Assembly: GCF_003353065.1 (NCBI RefSeq)
Contig: NZ_CP027806.1
Location: 1 to 64,000 of the forward strand
Origin: Cyclonatronum proteinivorum
GTDB taxonomy: Bacteria > Bacteroidota > Rhodothermia > Balneolales > Cyclonatronaceae
DNA length: 64,000 nt
Reading direction: 5' to 3'
Part shown: positions 47,201 through 57,286 of the stretch, in pieces
How the letters are laid out: every line of letters begins with the position of its first letter
Numbering within the stretch: position 1 is the stretch's first letter
Translations under genes and position numbers: made by a program
Notes under the pieces: model-generated
Told to the model about the DNA's origin: nothing
Seen by the model: only the letters and a program-made list of their open reading frames with translations
Databases searched by the model: none

Positions 47201-49466
47201 TCTGCCAGGCTTCGCCGACGGCTCCGGCAATCTGCAGCTCATTAACCGGAAAGCCGAATTCCGCTTCATCATAGGTCAGGGTCAGTGCGGCCGACAAGAG
47301 CTCGCTTTCCCCCTCGCGGAAGAGGACGTAGTGATGACCTTCAACCAGCTCCGACAGCTCGGCAGGAAGTTCAAAGGCCGGACCGGTTTGCGCAACAGCA
47401 CGTACGCCGTACAGGTTTTCGGCCTCATCGCCGTGCGCAACACTGAGCTGCACCGGGCGATAAACACCTCCCGCCCCAACGGGGAAGGCAAGGCTCATGG
47501 CTTCTGTATTCTCAGTTGGCCGCACCATCAGGCCACTCACGAAGCGGTCGGCGCCGGCACCGGTGATTTCAGCCTCCCCGTCCACAAACAGGGCCGCGTT
47601 TTCATCCACAGAGATACCTCCCTGACTGAAAATCAGCTCATCCCGCACAAAAGGATTCCCGCCCGTAATCGTCAGTCCTGCGAGGTTATCGAGGTTGAAG
47701 ACTTCGGTCCGGAAACCATAGCCATCCTCAAAAACCTGCGGGGCCGTTCCGTTAAAGTGAAGGGCGTCAACGCGGTCGATGGTGCCGCTAAAGCCTTCCT
47801 CAATGATAAAATCGCCGCCTACAAACAGCTCATTGTCATAAAAACGCAGCCTGCCATCGGCACCGCTTTCAATGATAAAATCACCTTTGATACGGAATTC
47901 AGCGGTTGAGCGGTCGCGCATGCGGAACTCGCCGTCGGTGTTGGGCGCCCGGATGATCAGGTTGTTGAGCGGCGCGACAATGTTATCGTTGGAGCCTTCC
48001 CGCACATTAAAATTATTGCCGGCGCCCGGGCCGTTCACGATACCGGGTTCAGTGCCTGCCAGAATAAGTGTGCCGGTGAAGTCGTACGAAGCCTCATCTC
48101 CGGTGATGTTCACGGAATTGCCGGCGTACATCAGCCCGCCGTTGTCGGCGAAGGTGGCAGCACCGCTCACATCAAAGTACATCTGATTGTCGGATGAAAT
48201 GATACTGCCCTCTGCAAGTGCTATGGAGCCTTCTGATTTTTCGAAATACAGCTCCCAGGCACGGAGCACGTTCCCGTTGGTTGTGATGAGCTGATCCGCG
48301 CTTCCGCTGAAGACAACATCATATTCATCAGCATCACGCGCATCAGGCATGCTGACGCTTCCCAGGAGGGTGAGGTCTCCCGTAATGCCAAGGGTGCCGT
48401 CGCCCTCAAAAACAGGGTCAAGGTCCTGCAGAATCAGGTTGGGATAGGTGAAATACGGGATGAGGGTGGCTTCCTCCGAAAACACAACGGTTGCGGAGGC
48501 GTCGAATGTGCCGAAGACCGGATAGCTTGTGTTGGTGAACTGAACCGTAGCCGCAGCTGCCAAATCAAGGGTAGCGTCGAGTGCGCCTGTGATTTGCAGG
48601 GTGACGGGCGCATCACCGCTGCCAAGTACGACCCGTGAACCCAGGCCCGAAACCGAAAGCGTACCCTCAAGTACGACACTTTCACGGTTTTGAATGGTGA
48701 AGGTCGCGTTGTCCAGATCAAAGGAGGAAGGGGCTGTTCCGCTGCCATCCGGCTCGCTGCCCCAGCTTTCAAGTGCGGTAAGATCGCCTTCAGGTTTGCT
48801 GAAGTAATCAAGGGGAACTGCGAGAGAAGTCCCTTCAAGGGTGATGTTATCAATGCGGTTGTTCCCGCCTGTGCCGCCTTCCCCCTGTTCGAATGCAATG
48901 CGCAGGCCAAAATCAGGGTTGTCCGCTGCCCCTTCAATGGATGAAAAATCAAAGGTGAAAAGATCCGGCGCACCGTTGGGGATGCTGATGGTATCAAAAA
49001 GCTCGTAGGTTTCGCCGTCAAGCGTGTAGCTGATCAGCTGCAGCCCGGCACCCTGACCGCTTCGACGGGCCTCATACAGGAGCAAGGGTTCTTCAAAGCC
49101 CGTAGTCGGGAGCGGGATGAAGAGCGTTGCCCCCAGCGGACTGTTTACCCGCAGGTGTCGCCCGGCAGGATCTCCGAAACGGGCATTTTCTCCGTCAAAA
49201 TCGTTGCCCCCGCCGTCCTCGACGTTAGCGTCACCGGTTAACTCAGCGGTGATGAGCTGATCCCCTAACAGGGAAAAGCTGCTGTTCAGCAAGGCATCCG
49301 TGTCATTAAAATTCCAGTAGTGGATGAGTGTTAGTTCTTCGCCATTCTGGGGGGCGTCTGAAGCTGAAGCGGCAGCAGGATTGATACCGGCCCCCAGCGA
49401 AATACATAAGCCTGCCCAAAGGATAGTCAGCAGGCTTGGCCATTGTAACAGTCTTCTGTTGGTCAT
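44256..49466 (-). CDS. Giant multidomain T9SS cargo protein
   Basis: 1736 residues from the Met at 49466, with GAGGAGC just upstream as a ribosome-binding site. A signal peptide is followed by a lamin/legume-lectin-like front, then a long beta-rich region, a DUF5018-like domain (about 792-870), a divergent InlB-like repeat (about 877-950), an about 200-residue module shared with the next gene (about 955-1158), an FN3-like domain (about 1540-1635) and a type A sorting domain ([10 protein letters not shown] to the end). It is probably a cell-surface adhesin or carbohydrate-binding scaffold. No catalytic site was recognised. Confidence 0.88.
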   Translation of the reverse strand: MTNRRLLQWPSLLTILWAGLCISLGAGINPAAASASDAPQNGEELTLIHYWNFNDTDALLNSSFSLLGDQLITAELTGDANVEDGGGNDFDGENARFGDPAGRHLRVNSPLGATLFIPLPTTGFEEPLLLYEARRSGQGAGLQLISYTLDGETYELFDTISIPNGAPDLFTFDFSSIEGAADNPDFGLRIAFEQGEGGTGGNNRIDNITLEGTSLAVPLDYFSKPEGDLTALESWGSEPDGSGTAPSSFDLDNATFTIQNRESVVLEGTLSVSGLGSRVVLGSGDAPVTLQITGALDATLDLAAAATVQFTNTSYPVFGTFDASATVVFSEEATLIPYFTYPNLILQDLDPVFEGDGTLGITGDLTLLGSVSMPDARDADEYDVVFSGSADQLITTNGNVLRAWELYFEKSEGSIALAEGSIISSDNQMYFDVSGAATFADNGGLMYAGNSVNITGDEASYDFTGTLILAGTEPGIVNGPGAGNNFNVREGSNDNIVAPLNNLIIRAPNTDGEFRMRDRSTAEFRIKGDFIIESGADGRLRFYDNELFVGGDFIIEEGFSGTIDRVDALHFNGTAPQVFEDGYGFRTEVFNLDNLAGLTITGGNPFVRDELIFSQGGISVDENAALFVDGEAEITGAGADRFVSGLMVRPTENTEAMSLAFPVGAGGVYRPVQLSVAHGDEAENLYGVRAVAQTGPAFELPAELSELVEGHHYVLFREGESELLSAALTLTYDEAEFGFPVNELQIAGAVGEAWQNYGGSAAEGSITSTFNISEFGEFALARLFLDSANSIVSFLFTDFNPPLIADIDEANLLITASVPFGTDVSNLSPEIEITGVSVDPPSGEPQDFTSPVSYTVTAEDNSTAVYTVDVTVLDPVLYELSLEAQPSGAASLSGGGSYQAGEIVSVNAVANMGFTFVEWTDGSTTVSTEAAFDYEMPDADVTLTAVFETETRESLAYFFFFGNELPNNTPLTEIDPTLSAPGGGRIAYESALEGYPFDSSHPDWRRASLERRNAPTPLNYRPEGNGGLPIEEVTMRGIQVKQPFADNGRENTVIFELPALGFEDVLLSMAVLDEGAASALVFDYSLSEGEPEWTTQFMPQSVFEISDTYQLVLVDFAGIEAITNNPDFKIRMRFEGDDMSADDGDRVTFNNIALEGNVAELPEQAVALSFGEPPFTAQTGLIAGAVEVRAVTESGFTDTGFEGEITLSAADGDGALEGIITLNAVEGIAVFDAYSFTGFGSIRLRAEAQGLASDVSSPVQVVQVTELVMPQFIQGEQDENGDNLNRIPFVYRLTLEGLTPGATYRYGNRVVNAEDGPTSNGAGNAVFVKTDGTDFIRTTNAPRFRPTDLDVRHSEFTTDEAGAFTGWFVTEPSGNARFTPGGELQMRVILNDGAEGEELFFFLTAPSAVQVIEFGAESAQATGVYAASDFEAKSVMLFFGNADAAGRPLTASFVEATGAETDDRYAAFFDELVAGNAGVFGSLIPNDLPGGVQALTAHELLTAAQIELLVREDGIWGSTSTVNPNGGLTPLFLQLTDAPEPPQAPELLSPEDGALDVDDFFFTWSAVEGADYYEIEFTYTDERDGIFAYTTGETELDLNDFSPFEEGTEYAWRVRGMIETGDEPIAGAWSETRTFTTREFVSVPGEELPLEVELAQNYPNPFNPTTIIRFALPEAAQVRLEVYNISGQRVATLVNGMQAAGRHSVNFDASHLSSGIYLYRLETGSFSQVRKMMLVK

Positions 49467-49769
49467 TACAAGCTCCTCAATTGTATGGTGTGGTCTGTTT
49501 TGTCTTGCTGACGGATGCAAATCGAATACAGGCATTAGAATTTAATAAAATTATTTTGATTCGCACAGAACATAAAAAGCCAATATTAAGCCTGTATTAC
49601 GCAATGAGATCGGGCTACTAACTCCTGGCTGCAAGCCCGGACAAAACCGTTTTTTAATGCATTGGTAATATGCAGTTAATATGCGCTGCCCATTTTAGCA
49701 TGCCTGAGACCCCGGTCCTTTCGTGACTGGTTTTCAGTCCGACTTTTCATCTGAACTGACATCTTCTCT

Positions 49770-50528
49770 ATGAAATCACTTGCATCACTGACCTTCTTCC
49801 TGCTTGCTTCGCTTCTGTTCACGGCCTGCGCCGACAAGCTGGTTGATTCATCCTCCCCTTATGGCAATAACCAACAGTCCGATCCTGACCCGGTGCCGGC
49901 GGACGCAAGCCTCTACCTGTTCTGGGTTTTTGACGGACGCGTTGCCAACAATGTCGAACTTGAGCGACTTGATGCGACCTTTGATCCTCTTGAAACCGGC
50001 GCATTTATCTCCTTCCAATCGGCCCTTCCCGGCTATCCGAACACCGGACGGCTCGGTTCAATGGAGCGCAGAAACGCCCCGACCGATGTAAACTATCTGC
50101 CGGAAGGCAACGATGATATTCCGTTCGAAGAAGCCGATGTCCGCGGTGTACAAATCCGTCAGCCGTTTCAGGGTTCAAATGGCGAACACGAGCTGTATTT
50201 CCACATCCCCATGACCAATGCTTCGGCGCCAATCCTGCGCTTTGCGATGATGGATGAGGGCGCAGCCGACGCCATCGTATTCGACTATTCGGTAACAAGC
50301 GGCTTTCAGCAATGGACGCAGGCAGGCATGGTGGATGCGCAGACGACCCAAAGCCTGACAACCGACACCTATCAGATTTACACGGTAGATTTATCCGGCG
50401 TTGAAGCCGCCGCGAACAATGCCGATCTCCTCATCCGCGCCCGCTTCCTCACCGACGACGGCTTCGCCAGCAACGGCGACCGTGTGACCTTTAATAATGT
50501 TTCGGTGTTTGCGGTGGTGGGGGAGTAA
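49770..50528 (+). CDS. Lipoprotein sharing a module with the giant cargo protein
   Basis: 252 residues with a lipoprotein signal (LLFTACAD). After about residue 45 the sequence matches the giant protein's internal module: ERRNAPT.VNY.PEGN, VRG[IV]Q[IV][KR]QPF, MDEGAADAIVFDYS and DRVTFNN. The two genes are divergent across 303 bp (49467-49769) that show no other gene. The shared module may bind a common ligand, but its role is unknown. Confidence 0.8.
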   Translation: MKSLASLTFFLLASLLFTACADKLVDSSSPYGNNQQSDPDPVPADASLYLFWVFDGRVANNVELERLDATFDPLETGAFISFQSALPGYPNTGRLGSMERRNAPTDVNYLPEGNDDIPFEEADVRGVQIRQPFQGSNGEHELYFHIPMTNASAPILRFAMMDEGAADAIVFDYSVTSGFQQWTQAGMVDAQTTQSLTTDTYQIYTVDLSGVEAAANNADLLIRARFLTDDGFASNGDRVTFNNVSVFAVVGE

Positions 50529-50560
50529 CGAAGGGTCTTAGTTGAGATGATTTCTTTTGC

Positions 50561-51634
50561 TTAAGTGGTTGAACTTTGGCGCGTGTACTTCTTAACCGCT
50601 GGCAGAATCACCGCCCCGATAGTATCAATATTCCGTATCATCCGCTCGAAGGGCACCCCACCGAAATCCATCTGCCCGATGTAGCGTTGATGCCCGAATA
50701 CTTCCGCCTGATACAGGATTTTATCAATCACCTCCTGCGGACTCCCAACGCACATTACATTGTGCGGATGTCCGCCCTGCATGAAGGCGGAGGCGTGAAA
50801 GCCTCGGCCGTTGGTCAGCTTCATGCCTTCGTCGATGTGCGGGTGCATTTCACGGAGCGCCTGTTGTGTGGTCGGGGCGGTGTGGAAGAAGCCGGTTGTG
50901 CCCACGGGCAGTTGATCGGGATCGTTGCCGCTGCGGCGTGCTGCTTCGCGGTAGAGCTCAATGGTGCGCTTAAAGCTGCTCACGGGACCGCCGAGCATGG
51001 CGAGCATCATGGGCACGCCTGCCATGCCTGCTTTCGCGGCACTTGCGGGCGTTCCGCCTACGGCGCGCCAAATCGGAAGGCTGCCGTTCAGCGGACGCGG
51101 TAAAATCACGGCTTCCTCCAGCGGAGCCCGGTATGTGCCGCTCCAGCTGAGGGGCTTTTCTCCGGATGCGTTGATCTGAAGCAACAGCTCAAACTTTTCC
51201 TCGAACAGGGCTTCGTAGTCAATCAGATCGAAGCCCAGCAATCCGAAATTACCCACGCGGGAAGCCCGGCCCGCAATGATTTCTGCGCGTCCGCCGGAGA
51301 TCAGATCAATGGTCGCGAAATCCTCGAAAACGCGGACCGGATCGAGCGTGCTCAGAATAGTGGAGGAGCTTGAAACCTTGATCCGCTCCGTTGCCTGCGC
51401 GATAGCCGAAAGCACAACCGAATGCGCCTGCGTCGTGAAATATTCCTGATGGCTTTCCCCCACGCTGAAGAATTCGATCCCGGCCTGCTCCGCCAACCGC
51501 GCAAGCTCAATAATTTCCTTCAGCCGCTGCGCCGCCGGAATGCGCTTCCCAGTTGCCGGATCAGGAAGATGATCGCCCAAGGTATAGAGTCCGAATTCGA
51601 GTCCGTTGGCCGGGTTGATGCGGTATTTTTCCAT
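50561..51634 (-). CDS. LLM-class flavin-dependent oxidoreductase
   Basis: A luciferase-like TIM-barrel monooxygenase of 357 residues (GLEFGLYTLGDH start, EFFSVGESHQEYF, ISGGRAEIIAGR, GGTPASAAKAG). It probably uses reduced FMN. The substrate cannot be told. It is convergent with the lipoprotein gene and is preceded by a strong palindrome (51677-51698), so it may be under repressor control. Confidence 0.9.
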   Translation of the reverse strand: MEKYRINPANGLEFGLYTLGDHLPDPATGKRIPAAQRLKEIIELARLAEQAGIEFFSVGESHQEYFTTQAHSVVLSAIAQATERIKVSSSSTILSTLDPVRVFEDFATIDLISGGRAEIIAGRASRVGNFGLLGFDLIDYEALFEEKFELLLQINASGEKPLSWSGTYRAPLEEAVILPRPLNGSLPIWRAVGGTPASAAKAGMAGVPMMLAMLGGPVSSFKRTIELYREAARRSGNDPDQLPVGTTGFFHTAPTTQQALREMHPHIDEGMKLTNGRGFHASAFMQGGHPHNVMCVGSPQEVIDKILYQAEVFGHQRYIGQMDFGGVPFERMIRNIDTIGAVILPAVKKYTRQSSTT

Positions 51635-51676
51635 AGAATAGCTTGTGTATGATGAATAGTCTGTCTTTGGACCAAA

Positions 51677-51698
51677 TTTAGTTGTTTAAACAACTAAA
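51677..51698. promoter_or_regulatory. Perfect 22-bp palindrome upstream of the LLM oxidoreductase
   Basis: The site TTTAGTTGTTT and its exact complement AAACAACTAAA fill 51677-51698, ending 43 bp before the LLM ATG. Its length and AT-rich centre look like a MarR/TetR-type operator. No regulator gene is adjacent. Confidence 0.7.
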
Positions 51699-51806
51699 CG
51701 ATAGAAGAATGTTACGTCACAACGAAAGTCCGCTCAGACCGGAAGAAACCATTTGAAAGGATTCCTGCACCTGAAGCCGGTTACCCAAACATTTTCCGGC
51801 TTTTTT

Positions 51807-51893
51807 ATTTTTTTAGGAAAACTCCGTGCACATCAATGGTTTCGTGATGGTGCTGAAATCCCAAACCGGCGGGGAATGCCTTGCTTTTGGGGT
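51807..51893 (+). repeat. Dispersed ~90-bp repeat, copy E
   Basis: T-run, GGAAAACTCCG, then CACATCAATGG in place of the GAGCATCAC core, ATCCCAAACCGGC and GGGGAATGCCTTGCTTTT. It resembles copy F more than the other copies. It lies just before the toxin-antitoxin pair. Confidence 0.7.
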
Positions 51894-51971
51894 TTATGCG
51901 CTATGAATGATTTGAATAAGTGCTTTGCTTCGTGTATTATCTTATTCGATACATCATTTAATACTACCATT

Positions 51972-52199
51972 ATGCCAACCGTAACACTTCGAGTAAGTCA
52001 GGATTCCCTTCACAAACTTTACGAACTGCTTGATCAGTTGCCGGAAGTCGAAATTCTGAAAGGGGAAACAGATTTTAATGCTGACAAAGCCTATTTAAAA
52101 GAAGCTTTGGACACTATGCTTGATGATAGCAATCGCGTAGTATCGCTTGAAGAACTGCAGAGAAATATGGAAGAAGTCATTTCAAGGCATGAAAATTAA
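51972..52199 (+). CDS. Small antitoxin-like protein
   Basis: 75 residues from the ATG at 51972 (MPTVTLRVSQDSLHKL), with a ribbon-helix-like start and an acidic helical end, typical of antitoxins. The toxin gene overlaps by 11 bp. GAATAAG/CTTATTC arms (51914-51920, 51941-51947) upstream could be an operator. Confidence 0.65.
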   Translation: MPTVTLRVSQDSLHKLYELLDQLPEVEILKGETDFNADKAYLKEALDTMLDDSNRVVSLEELQRNMEEVISRHEN

Positions 52200-52476
52200 G
52201 TTGCGGGAATCATTTCAAAGTCGCTTGTTACGACAGTTGGAATATATTTCAAGGGATAACCCGACCGCAGCCAGAAAATTCAAAAATGACGTATTAAATG
52301 CTATAAATAGTCTGCCTCAAAGAGCCTGGGCTTGCCGGAAATCAATATATTTTGACGACGAGCAAATTCGCGATTTGATCTTCAAAGGGTACACCATTGT
52401 TTTCAGGATCTCTGAAAACACCATAGATGTTTTTGGTTTTGTGAAGTATCAGCAAAACCCTACGGATGAAAGCTGA
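52189..52476 (+). CDS. RelE/ParE-superfamily toxin
   Basis: 95 residues from the Met at 52189, with the RelE/ParE fold pattern: an N-terminal helix pair (LRESFQSRLLRQLEYIS), then strands YTIVFRISENTIDVFGFVKY. Members either cleave mRNA on the ribosome or poison gyrase; which applies here is not clear. The overlap with the antitoxin gene is classic for TA operons. Confidence 0.7.
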   Translation: MKIKLRESFQSRLLRQLEYISRDNPTAARKFKNDVLNAINSLPQRAWACRKSIYFDDEQIRDLIFKGYTIVFRISENTIDVFGFVKYQQNPTDES

Positions 52477-52564
52477 ACCCGTTTTGGCGATTCGACTCTA
52501 TAATATGCACCTTCATCCTTTATGGAAGGTTTTTTTCGGCCTGAATCGAATTATTGAGATACAA

Positions 52565-52652
52565 GTTTTTTGGAGGAACCCCGTGGACACTATTGGATTT
52601 CGTGCTGGTTCTGAAACCCCAAAACGGCGGGGAATGCCTTGCTTTTGGGGGT
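52565..52652 (+). repeat. Dispersed ~90-bp repeat, copy F
   Basis: Closest to copy E: GGAGGAACCCCGTGGACACTATTGG, GAAACCCCAAAACGGC and GGGGAATGCCTTGCTTTTGGGG. Together copies E and F flank the toxin-antitoxin pair in direct orientation. Confidence 0.7.
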
Positions 52653-53250
52653 TGAAAATTCCCAAAGCCGAATCGGCCTGAACACGTGTAAAAGCTTGGA
52701 TAACCCAAGCGGCTACACAAGGAGACAACTGCGCATCAATCAGTAGTTTAATGACCTAACAATCGGATGATCAATTTTTTCCAAGCGTTTACCTGATGGC
52801 TGCAACAACACCTTCAGCTTCTGATTCAGAAAACGCTTCAGGAATTTCCTGCGGCGTTAGGCTACTCGACAGCTAATCCAGGCTATCAATCACGCTGATG
52901 CGCATACCCCGAATAAAAAGCCTGCCCTGGCACTGCACCGGATTCGCAATAATTCTTTTGCTGAGATTTTTCAAGGGGCTGATTCCATTGGTTGATGCGT
53001 ACTGTCTGGAGTATTAAATATTTGCTCAAATAGTGGGCGGTCGCTCTGTTTATCACGCTTGAAGTTGATGGATTATCTCTACGCGTTAAACACCCGGGAA
53101 TATGTTTTATGCTTCAATTTTGGGCGTATTTGATTGGACGTCAATTTGCATACTAACGGTCCATGGCTTGTGCTGCCGGGCGACTAACTAAGAATATAAG
53201 CAACAAATGCTTACCCGTCCGCACGAAATGCTTGTTATAAACCATTCTGC
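52653..53250. other. About 600 bp with no recognisable gene
   Basis: No convincing frame exists in either direction. A few short inverted and direct repeats (e.g. AAATGCTT at about 53206 and 53227) are present, but no clear element. It may be decayed foreign DNA next to the restriction-modification-like operon. Confidence 0.4.
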
Positions 53251-55776
53251 TCAGGTTTCTGGTTCATTAATAAAGCTCTCTTCATAATCCTTCCGGCTAA
53301 GTACGGTGTCATATAGACCCACTTCTTCACCCTCATGCTTATTAATTCCGATATATTCCAAACTTGCATCTTCGTAGCGTTTGAACTTGTAAACGGCGTC
53401 ATTCATCAAAGCGGAGTTGAATACGCCAAGGCTCACTAATAATTCAAAGTCTTTGACTGTTAAGCCAGTTACTTTTTTGAAGAGACCAGGCTCGAGTTGA
53501 GTAATCACATCTTTAAGGCTTCTTTCCCTAAAGTCTGTCAAATACATGAATACAGGCACTCGAGTAGCAAATTTGATTAGCTTTTCTTGAATTTGCTTTC
53601 TCAAGCTCTTGTATTCCTTTTCTTCGTCTGAAAGTTCCTTTTTTTCTTTCTTGGACAGTTCTCGATCGTTGGCTTCTTTTTTTGCTTTTTTAACGGATTC
53701 GGATTTATTGATAATGGTTTCAATGTCCTGATTCAAATTTCTGAAGCCTTCAATGCTCATTAAAGCTTTCATTGCTTCTTCATTTGCCATTAGGCGCGCG
53801 AGTGTGTTATTGTCTACATTTACGAGCAATGCACTTTCCCAACGCCTTGCCAATAGTGTTGCGGTTGTGCCACTCATTGCAATGTCTAAAATGCCCGCAG
53901 CATCTACCTGTTTCATCGAACTACCGTCATAAGCCAATACTGGCAGAAAGTTGATAAACTCTTCTACGTTCTTTTCTGGATTGGATTCATTTACATTCAA
54001 TCGACAAGCATAATCGGCAATTTGTCTTAATGCACGGTTGGGGGCAAAGTCAAACACATAACATTCTTCTTTCAAAATCTCTTCTTGGTTCGGTGATTTA
54101 CTGTCGGGGTTTTTAATTACCCAAGGCGTTTGCACTCGGAAAGCCGCTTGAAAATAGGTTTCTGGACTGGAAGAATTACGCAACATAAAAATACCAGTCC
54201 AGGGTTTAACAGAAACGCCTGTGGTGAGCTTACCGCATGAAAGTGTTATCGTTTTTGATTCTAAAGGATTGTCGGTCATTGCATCTAAAACTGGGGGTAA
54301 TGCATGAACTCCAATTCCTGCTTTTGTACCTGCGGCCACAACTACGGTATAGTCGTGGTAGAACTTGTTCTGTCGCTGTTTGAGCAAATTTTCCATTGCG
54401 TGACAAGCTGCCACTGTAGGCAAAAACCAAAAGGTATGATTCAATACATTTAATAAAGGAGCGTGTGAAAAAGGTAGCGGAGGTCTTTTTGCTCCCATTT
54501 TCAGATTGTCAACCGTAGTTTCTCTGAATGAACCCCGAATCAAGTCTAACCATTTTTGTACTTCATCTTCATATTTGAATCTGGCTTTTCGTCCTTCCCC
54601 TTCGGCTGAAAAAAAGACATTCAAATCGAAACCATCAAACTCACCCATCATTGCGATTTGTCTGATAGAATCTGGTAATTGATAAGTGAGCATTACCATT
54701 CGGGGTAGTGAAGCATACGGATTATTTGGTTCCTGCCAGTTTTCTTTGGCTTTTTGCTCGTCTGAGTAGGTCCAATTGAAAATCTGCTCTTCAATAAATT
54801 CCCCGGTTGCTATTGCCCTGAATGGAGTACCGGACAAGTACAAATAATGACCTGTAGTTATTGGAAGTATATCCTCGTCGAAATAATCCAGTCCCTCGCC
54901 CTCTGCAAATTTTTGTTCCTTTTTATCCTCAGCTTCGAAAAGATCTTTGGCATTTTCCCTCCACGCCCCAAAATGGTATTCATCAAACATAACGCAATCC
55001 CAGTTGATGGCATGTACCCATTCATTTTTTGTTTTTATACCACCTGTTTTGGTATTTCTACCGAGATAATCCTGAAACGAGCCAAAACAAACAAAGGGAC
55101 GATCGGTGTCAACATCTTCAAAATCAAGACCGTTACGCGAAATAAACTGCCAGCCTTCGAAATCAACATGTGTTTTTAAATCTTCTTCCCACGCACTTTG
55201 GACGGCTGGTTTGAAGGTAAGCACCAACACTTTTTTCCAACCCATCTTTTTAGCCAATTGATAACTGGCAAAGGTTTTCCCAAAACGCATTTTAGCGTTC
55301 CAAAGGAAGTGGGGCGTTCTGTCTTTGTTTTCCTTTTTGAAACTTTTGAAATAAGCAATGGTCTTGTGAACGGCTGCTTCCTGTTCGGGTCGCATGCCGA
55401 AAGTAAGCACTCGGTTTTCTTCAGTTTTTTCACCTGTTTTGATTTGGTGAATAGCTCTACGCAAATCATTTAAAGTGCATTTATACCATTCGCCACTTGC
55501 GTTTACAACTTTCCATTCTCTCAACAATCGGTGTACTTCGTGGTCAGTGAAAGAACTTCCGTCACGTTTCATTGCCGATTCTTCAAATACAATTTTGTAT
55601 TGAATCGCTGCCGTACCCAACTGCTCTTTAATACGCAGTTGGGCATTACGGTCGGTGAAACCGATTTTTAGTAAACCCTTGTGCGTAGCCACTCCCACCA
55701 ACTCATAAGCATAAATGGTTGGATTGGTGGACGGTCGGGGTGGGAAAAATTCTTTTTTATTCATCTGTGCCGTCAT
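53251..55776 (-). CDS. GIY-YIG nuclease / SF2 helicase fusion (restriction-like)
   Basis: 841 residues (an alternative Met at 55764 is close). The N-terminal about 115 residues are a GIY-YIG-type nuclease: IYAYEL (21-26), KIGFT (37-41), R48, E80 and EWY (96-98). The SF2 helicase follows, with Walker A-like AKMRFGKT (161-168), DEYH (265-268), SGTPF (315-319) and a QAAFRVQ motif VI. The charged C-terminus has no recognised fold. It is probably the motor and cutting subunit of a restriction-type defence module with the two methylase-like proteins upstream. Confidence 0.85.
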   Translation of the reverse strand: MTAQMNKKEFFPPRPSTNPTIYAYELVGVATHKGLLKIGFTDRNAQLRIKEQLGTAAIQYKIVFEESAMKRDGSSFTDHEVHRLLREWKVVNASGEWYKCTLNDLRRAIHQIKTGEKTEENRVLTFGMRPEQEAAVHKTIAYFKSFKKENKDRTPHFLWNAKMRFGKTFASYQLAKKMGWKKVLVLTFKPAVQSAWEEDLKTHVDFEGWQFISRNGLDFEDVDTDRPFVCFGSFQDYLGRNTKTGGIKTKNEWVHAINWDCVMFDEYHFGAWRENAKDLFEAEDKKEQKFAEGEGLDYFDEDILPITTGHYLYLSGTPFRAIATGEFIEEQIFNWTYSDEQKAKENWQEPNNPYASLPRMVMLTYQLPDSIRQIAMMGEFDGFDLNVFFSAEGEGRKARFKYEDEVQKWLDLIRGSFRETTVDNLKMGAKRPPLPFSHAPLLNVLNHTFWFLPTVAACHAMENLLKQRQNKFYHDYTVVVAAGTKAGIGVHALPPVLDAMTDNPLESKTITLSCGKLTTGVSVKPWTGIFMLRNSSSPETYFQAAFRVQTPWVIKNPDSKSPNQEEILKEECYVFDFAPNRALRQIADYACRLNVNESNPEKNVEEFINFLPVLAYDGSSMKQVDAAGILDIAMSGTTATLLARRWESALLVNVDNNTLARLMANEEAMKALMSIEGFRNLNQDIETIINKSESVKKAKKEANDRELSKKEKKELSDEEKEYKSLRKQIQEKLIKFATRVPVFMYLTDFRERSLKDVITQLEPGLFKKVTGLTVKDFELLVSLGVFNSALMNDAVYKFKRYEDASLEYIGINKHEGEEVGLYDTVLSRKDYEESFINEPET

Positions 55777-57286
55777 TTTGTGATAAATCCATTGGACGAA
55801 TCATACTTTCTATAAAAGCAATTTCATCTTTTGTTAAGCCATATTTTTTGTATAGTTTTTCGTCAGTCCAAGACTCATCAAAGTTTTGTAAGGGTACAAA
55901 TTCATATGCTGTTTTAGTAGCGTGTTGCGTGTTCTTTTTTAATGTCAAACAAAAATGAAAAAACTTAGTATTAATATAACCCATCAAATTTTCACATCTT
56001 TTCTTTGAAGAAAATGGACCAAAAACTATGTAAGTTTCAGAGCAACAACTTCCGGGCTCAGAATAAATAGGTTTAACTAAATCTGTTTTACTATCTCCAC
56101 TTCCAACTGCATAAGGAGCTATTACTTTATGTTGGTCTATCCATTGAGAATTTTGAAGGACTTCATTCCGTTTAATATATCCAATATGTTGATTTGCATA
56201 GATTTTAATTGAATCTTTGAAAGGCGAATCTTTACCCTTAAAATATGTCCTAAGACCGAATGGTTTAGCTGAACTGATTATTTTGTTCAATGGGTCAAAA
56301 TTCTTTGCCTTTATTTTTCTAATTATTGGGATTGCCTCATTGTATCTTATGAAAACTTCTGTTCCTTTTTCTAACAAAGGCCTTTTAGAAGTTGATATAA
56401 GACTATTATTTTCATAAGTGTTCACTTCACATTCCCCACTATATTCTCTATCCCATAAAAAGTAACAAACGCCACCTTTTATTTCAACTCCAGGGAAACA
56501 ATCTGAAGCATTTAAAAAATCGTGAATTTTTTTTATTCGTTTATCATTTAACATCTCATTTCTAAATTCATCTAAACCTCTGCCGCCTGCAAACCACCGA
56601 GAGGGCACAATCATAGTCAAATATCTAGGATTCAGCTTTTTGGCTTGTGTAATAAATTTTTGATATATAGGTACAGCACCAGCACCTTTACCACTACCAT
56701 CACTCAATTGATATGGTGGATTTCCAACTATAACGTCAAACTTCATATTGAATATTTTTTTAAGTTTGTCTGTGTGAATAAAATTGTAAGCGTAGGTTTC
56801 CAAGGCATCTTCTCGGTCATACACTTCTTGGCTTGCACCGCAATAGGTGCATTTTCCGTTTTGCCAAGTGTGTTTCATTCTTTTGTAGAGAATGTTTCCT
56901 TGCTCATCATTAAAGGTTTCGCAAATGGAGTATTTACCATTGGCAGTTTTGGAGCAATACACGCTTCTGCGAGAAAGCAGGGCAGTTAAATCAGTTATGG
57001 CAATGCCATACAATTGTTGGCTAAAAATGTGGTTAATGCGTTCCTGCTTGTCGGGTATTTGTGTTTCCAAACCTTTCATCAGTCGCTTTGCCATTTCACG
57101 CAAAAACACGCCACTTTTTGAAACAGGGTCTAAAAACTTGGCGTTGGGGTTACTCCACAATTCGGCAGGGAGCAAGTCCAAAATATCGTTTACCAAATTG
57201 GGTGGCGTAAATACTTCATCATTGCTCAAATTGGCAAGGCAGGAGAGTACATCAGGGTTATAGTTCGTTTGTATCATCTTCGCCAA
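55757..57286 (-). CDS. Eco57I-type adenine methylase-like protein with altered motif I
   Basis: 509 residues. The catalytic motif IV is intact (GNPPYQ, NPPY at 189-192), typical of N6-adenine methylases. In contrast the SAM motif I is FLDPVSKSGVFL (51-62), where the usual ACGSG is replaced. A CTYC pair (146-149) may bind zinc. The gene overlaps the upstream methylase gene by 29 bp. The protein could bind SAM with a non-canonical loop, or depend on the neighbouring protein. Its AT-rich, atypical base use suggests horizontal gain. Confidence 0.8.
   Translation of the reverse strand: MAKMIQTNYNPDVLSCLANLSNDEVFTPPNLVNDILDLLPAELWSNPNAKFLDPVSKSGVFLREMAKRLMKGLETQIPDKQERINHIFSQQLYGIAITDLTALLSRRSVYCSKTANGKYSICETFNDEQGNILYKRMKHTWQNGKCTYCGASQEVYDREDALETYAYNFIHTDKLKKIFNMKFDVIVGNPPYQLSDGSGKGAGAVPIYQKFITQAKKLNPRYLTMIVPSRWFAGGRGLDEFRNEMLNDKRIKKIHDFLNASDCFPGVEIKGGVCYFLWDREYSGECEVNTYENNSLISTSKRPLLEKGTEVFIRYNEAIPIIRKIKAKNFDPLNKIISSAKPFGLRTYFKGKDSPFKDSIKIYANQHIGYIKRNEVLQNSQWIDQHKVIAPYAVGSGDSKTDLVKPIYSEPGSCCSETYIVFGPFSSKKRCENLMGYINTKFFHFCLTLKKNTQHATKTAYEFVPLQNFDESWTDEKLYKKYGLTKDEIAFIESMIRPMDLSQNDGTDE

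Noticed and set aside
53150-53240. Integron attC-like site (TAAC ... GTTAT with partial symmetry)
   Set aside because: The core-site pair and the imperfect palindrome of true attC sites are not present, and no cassette or integrase is nearby.
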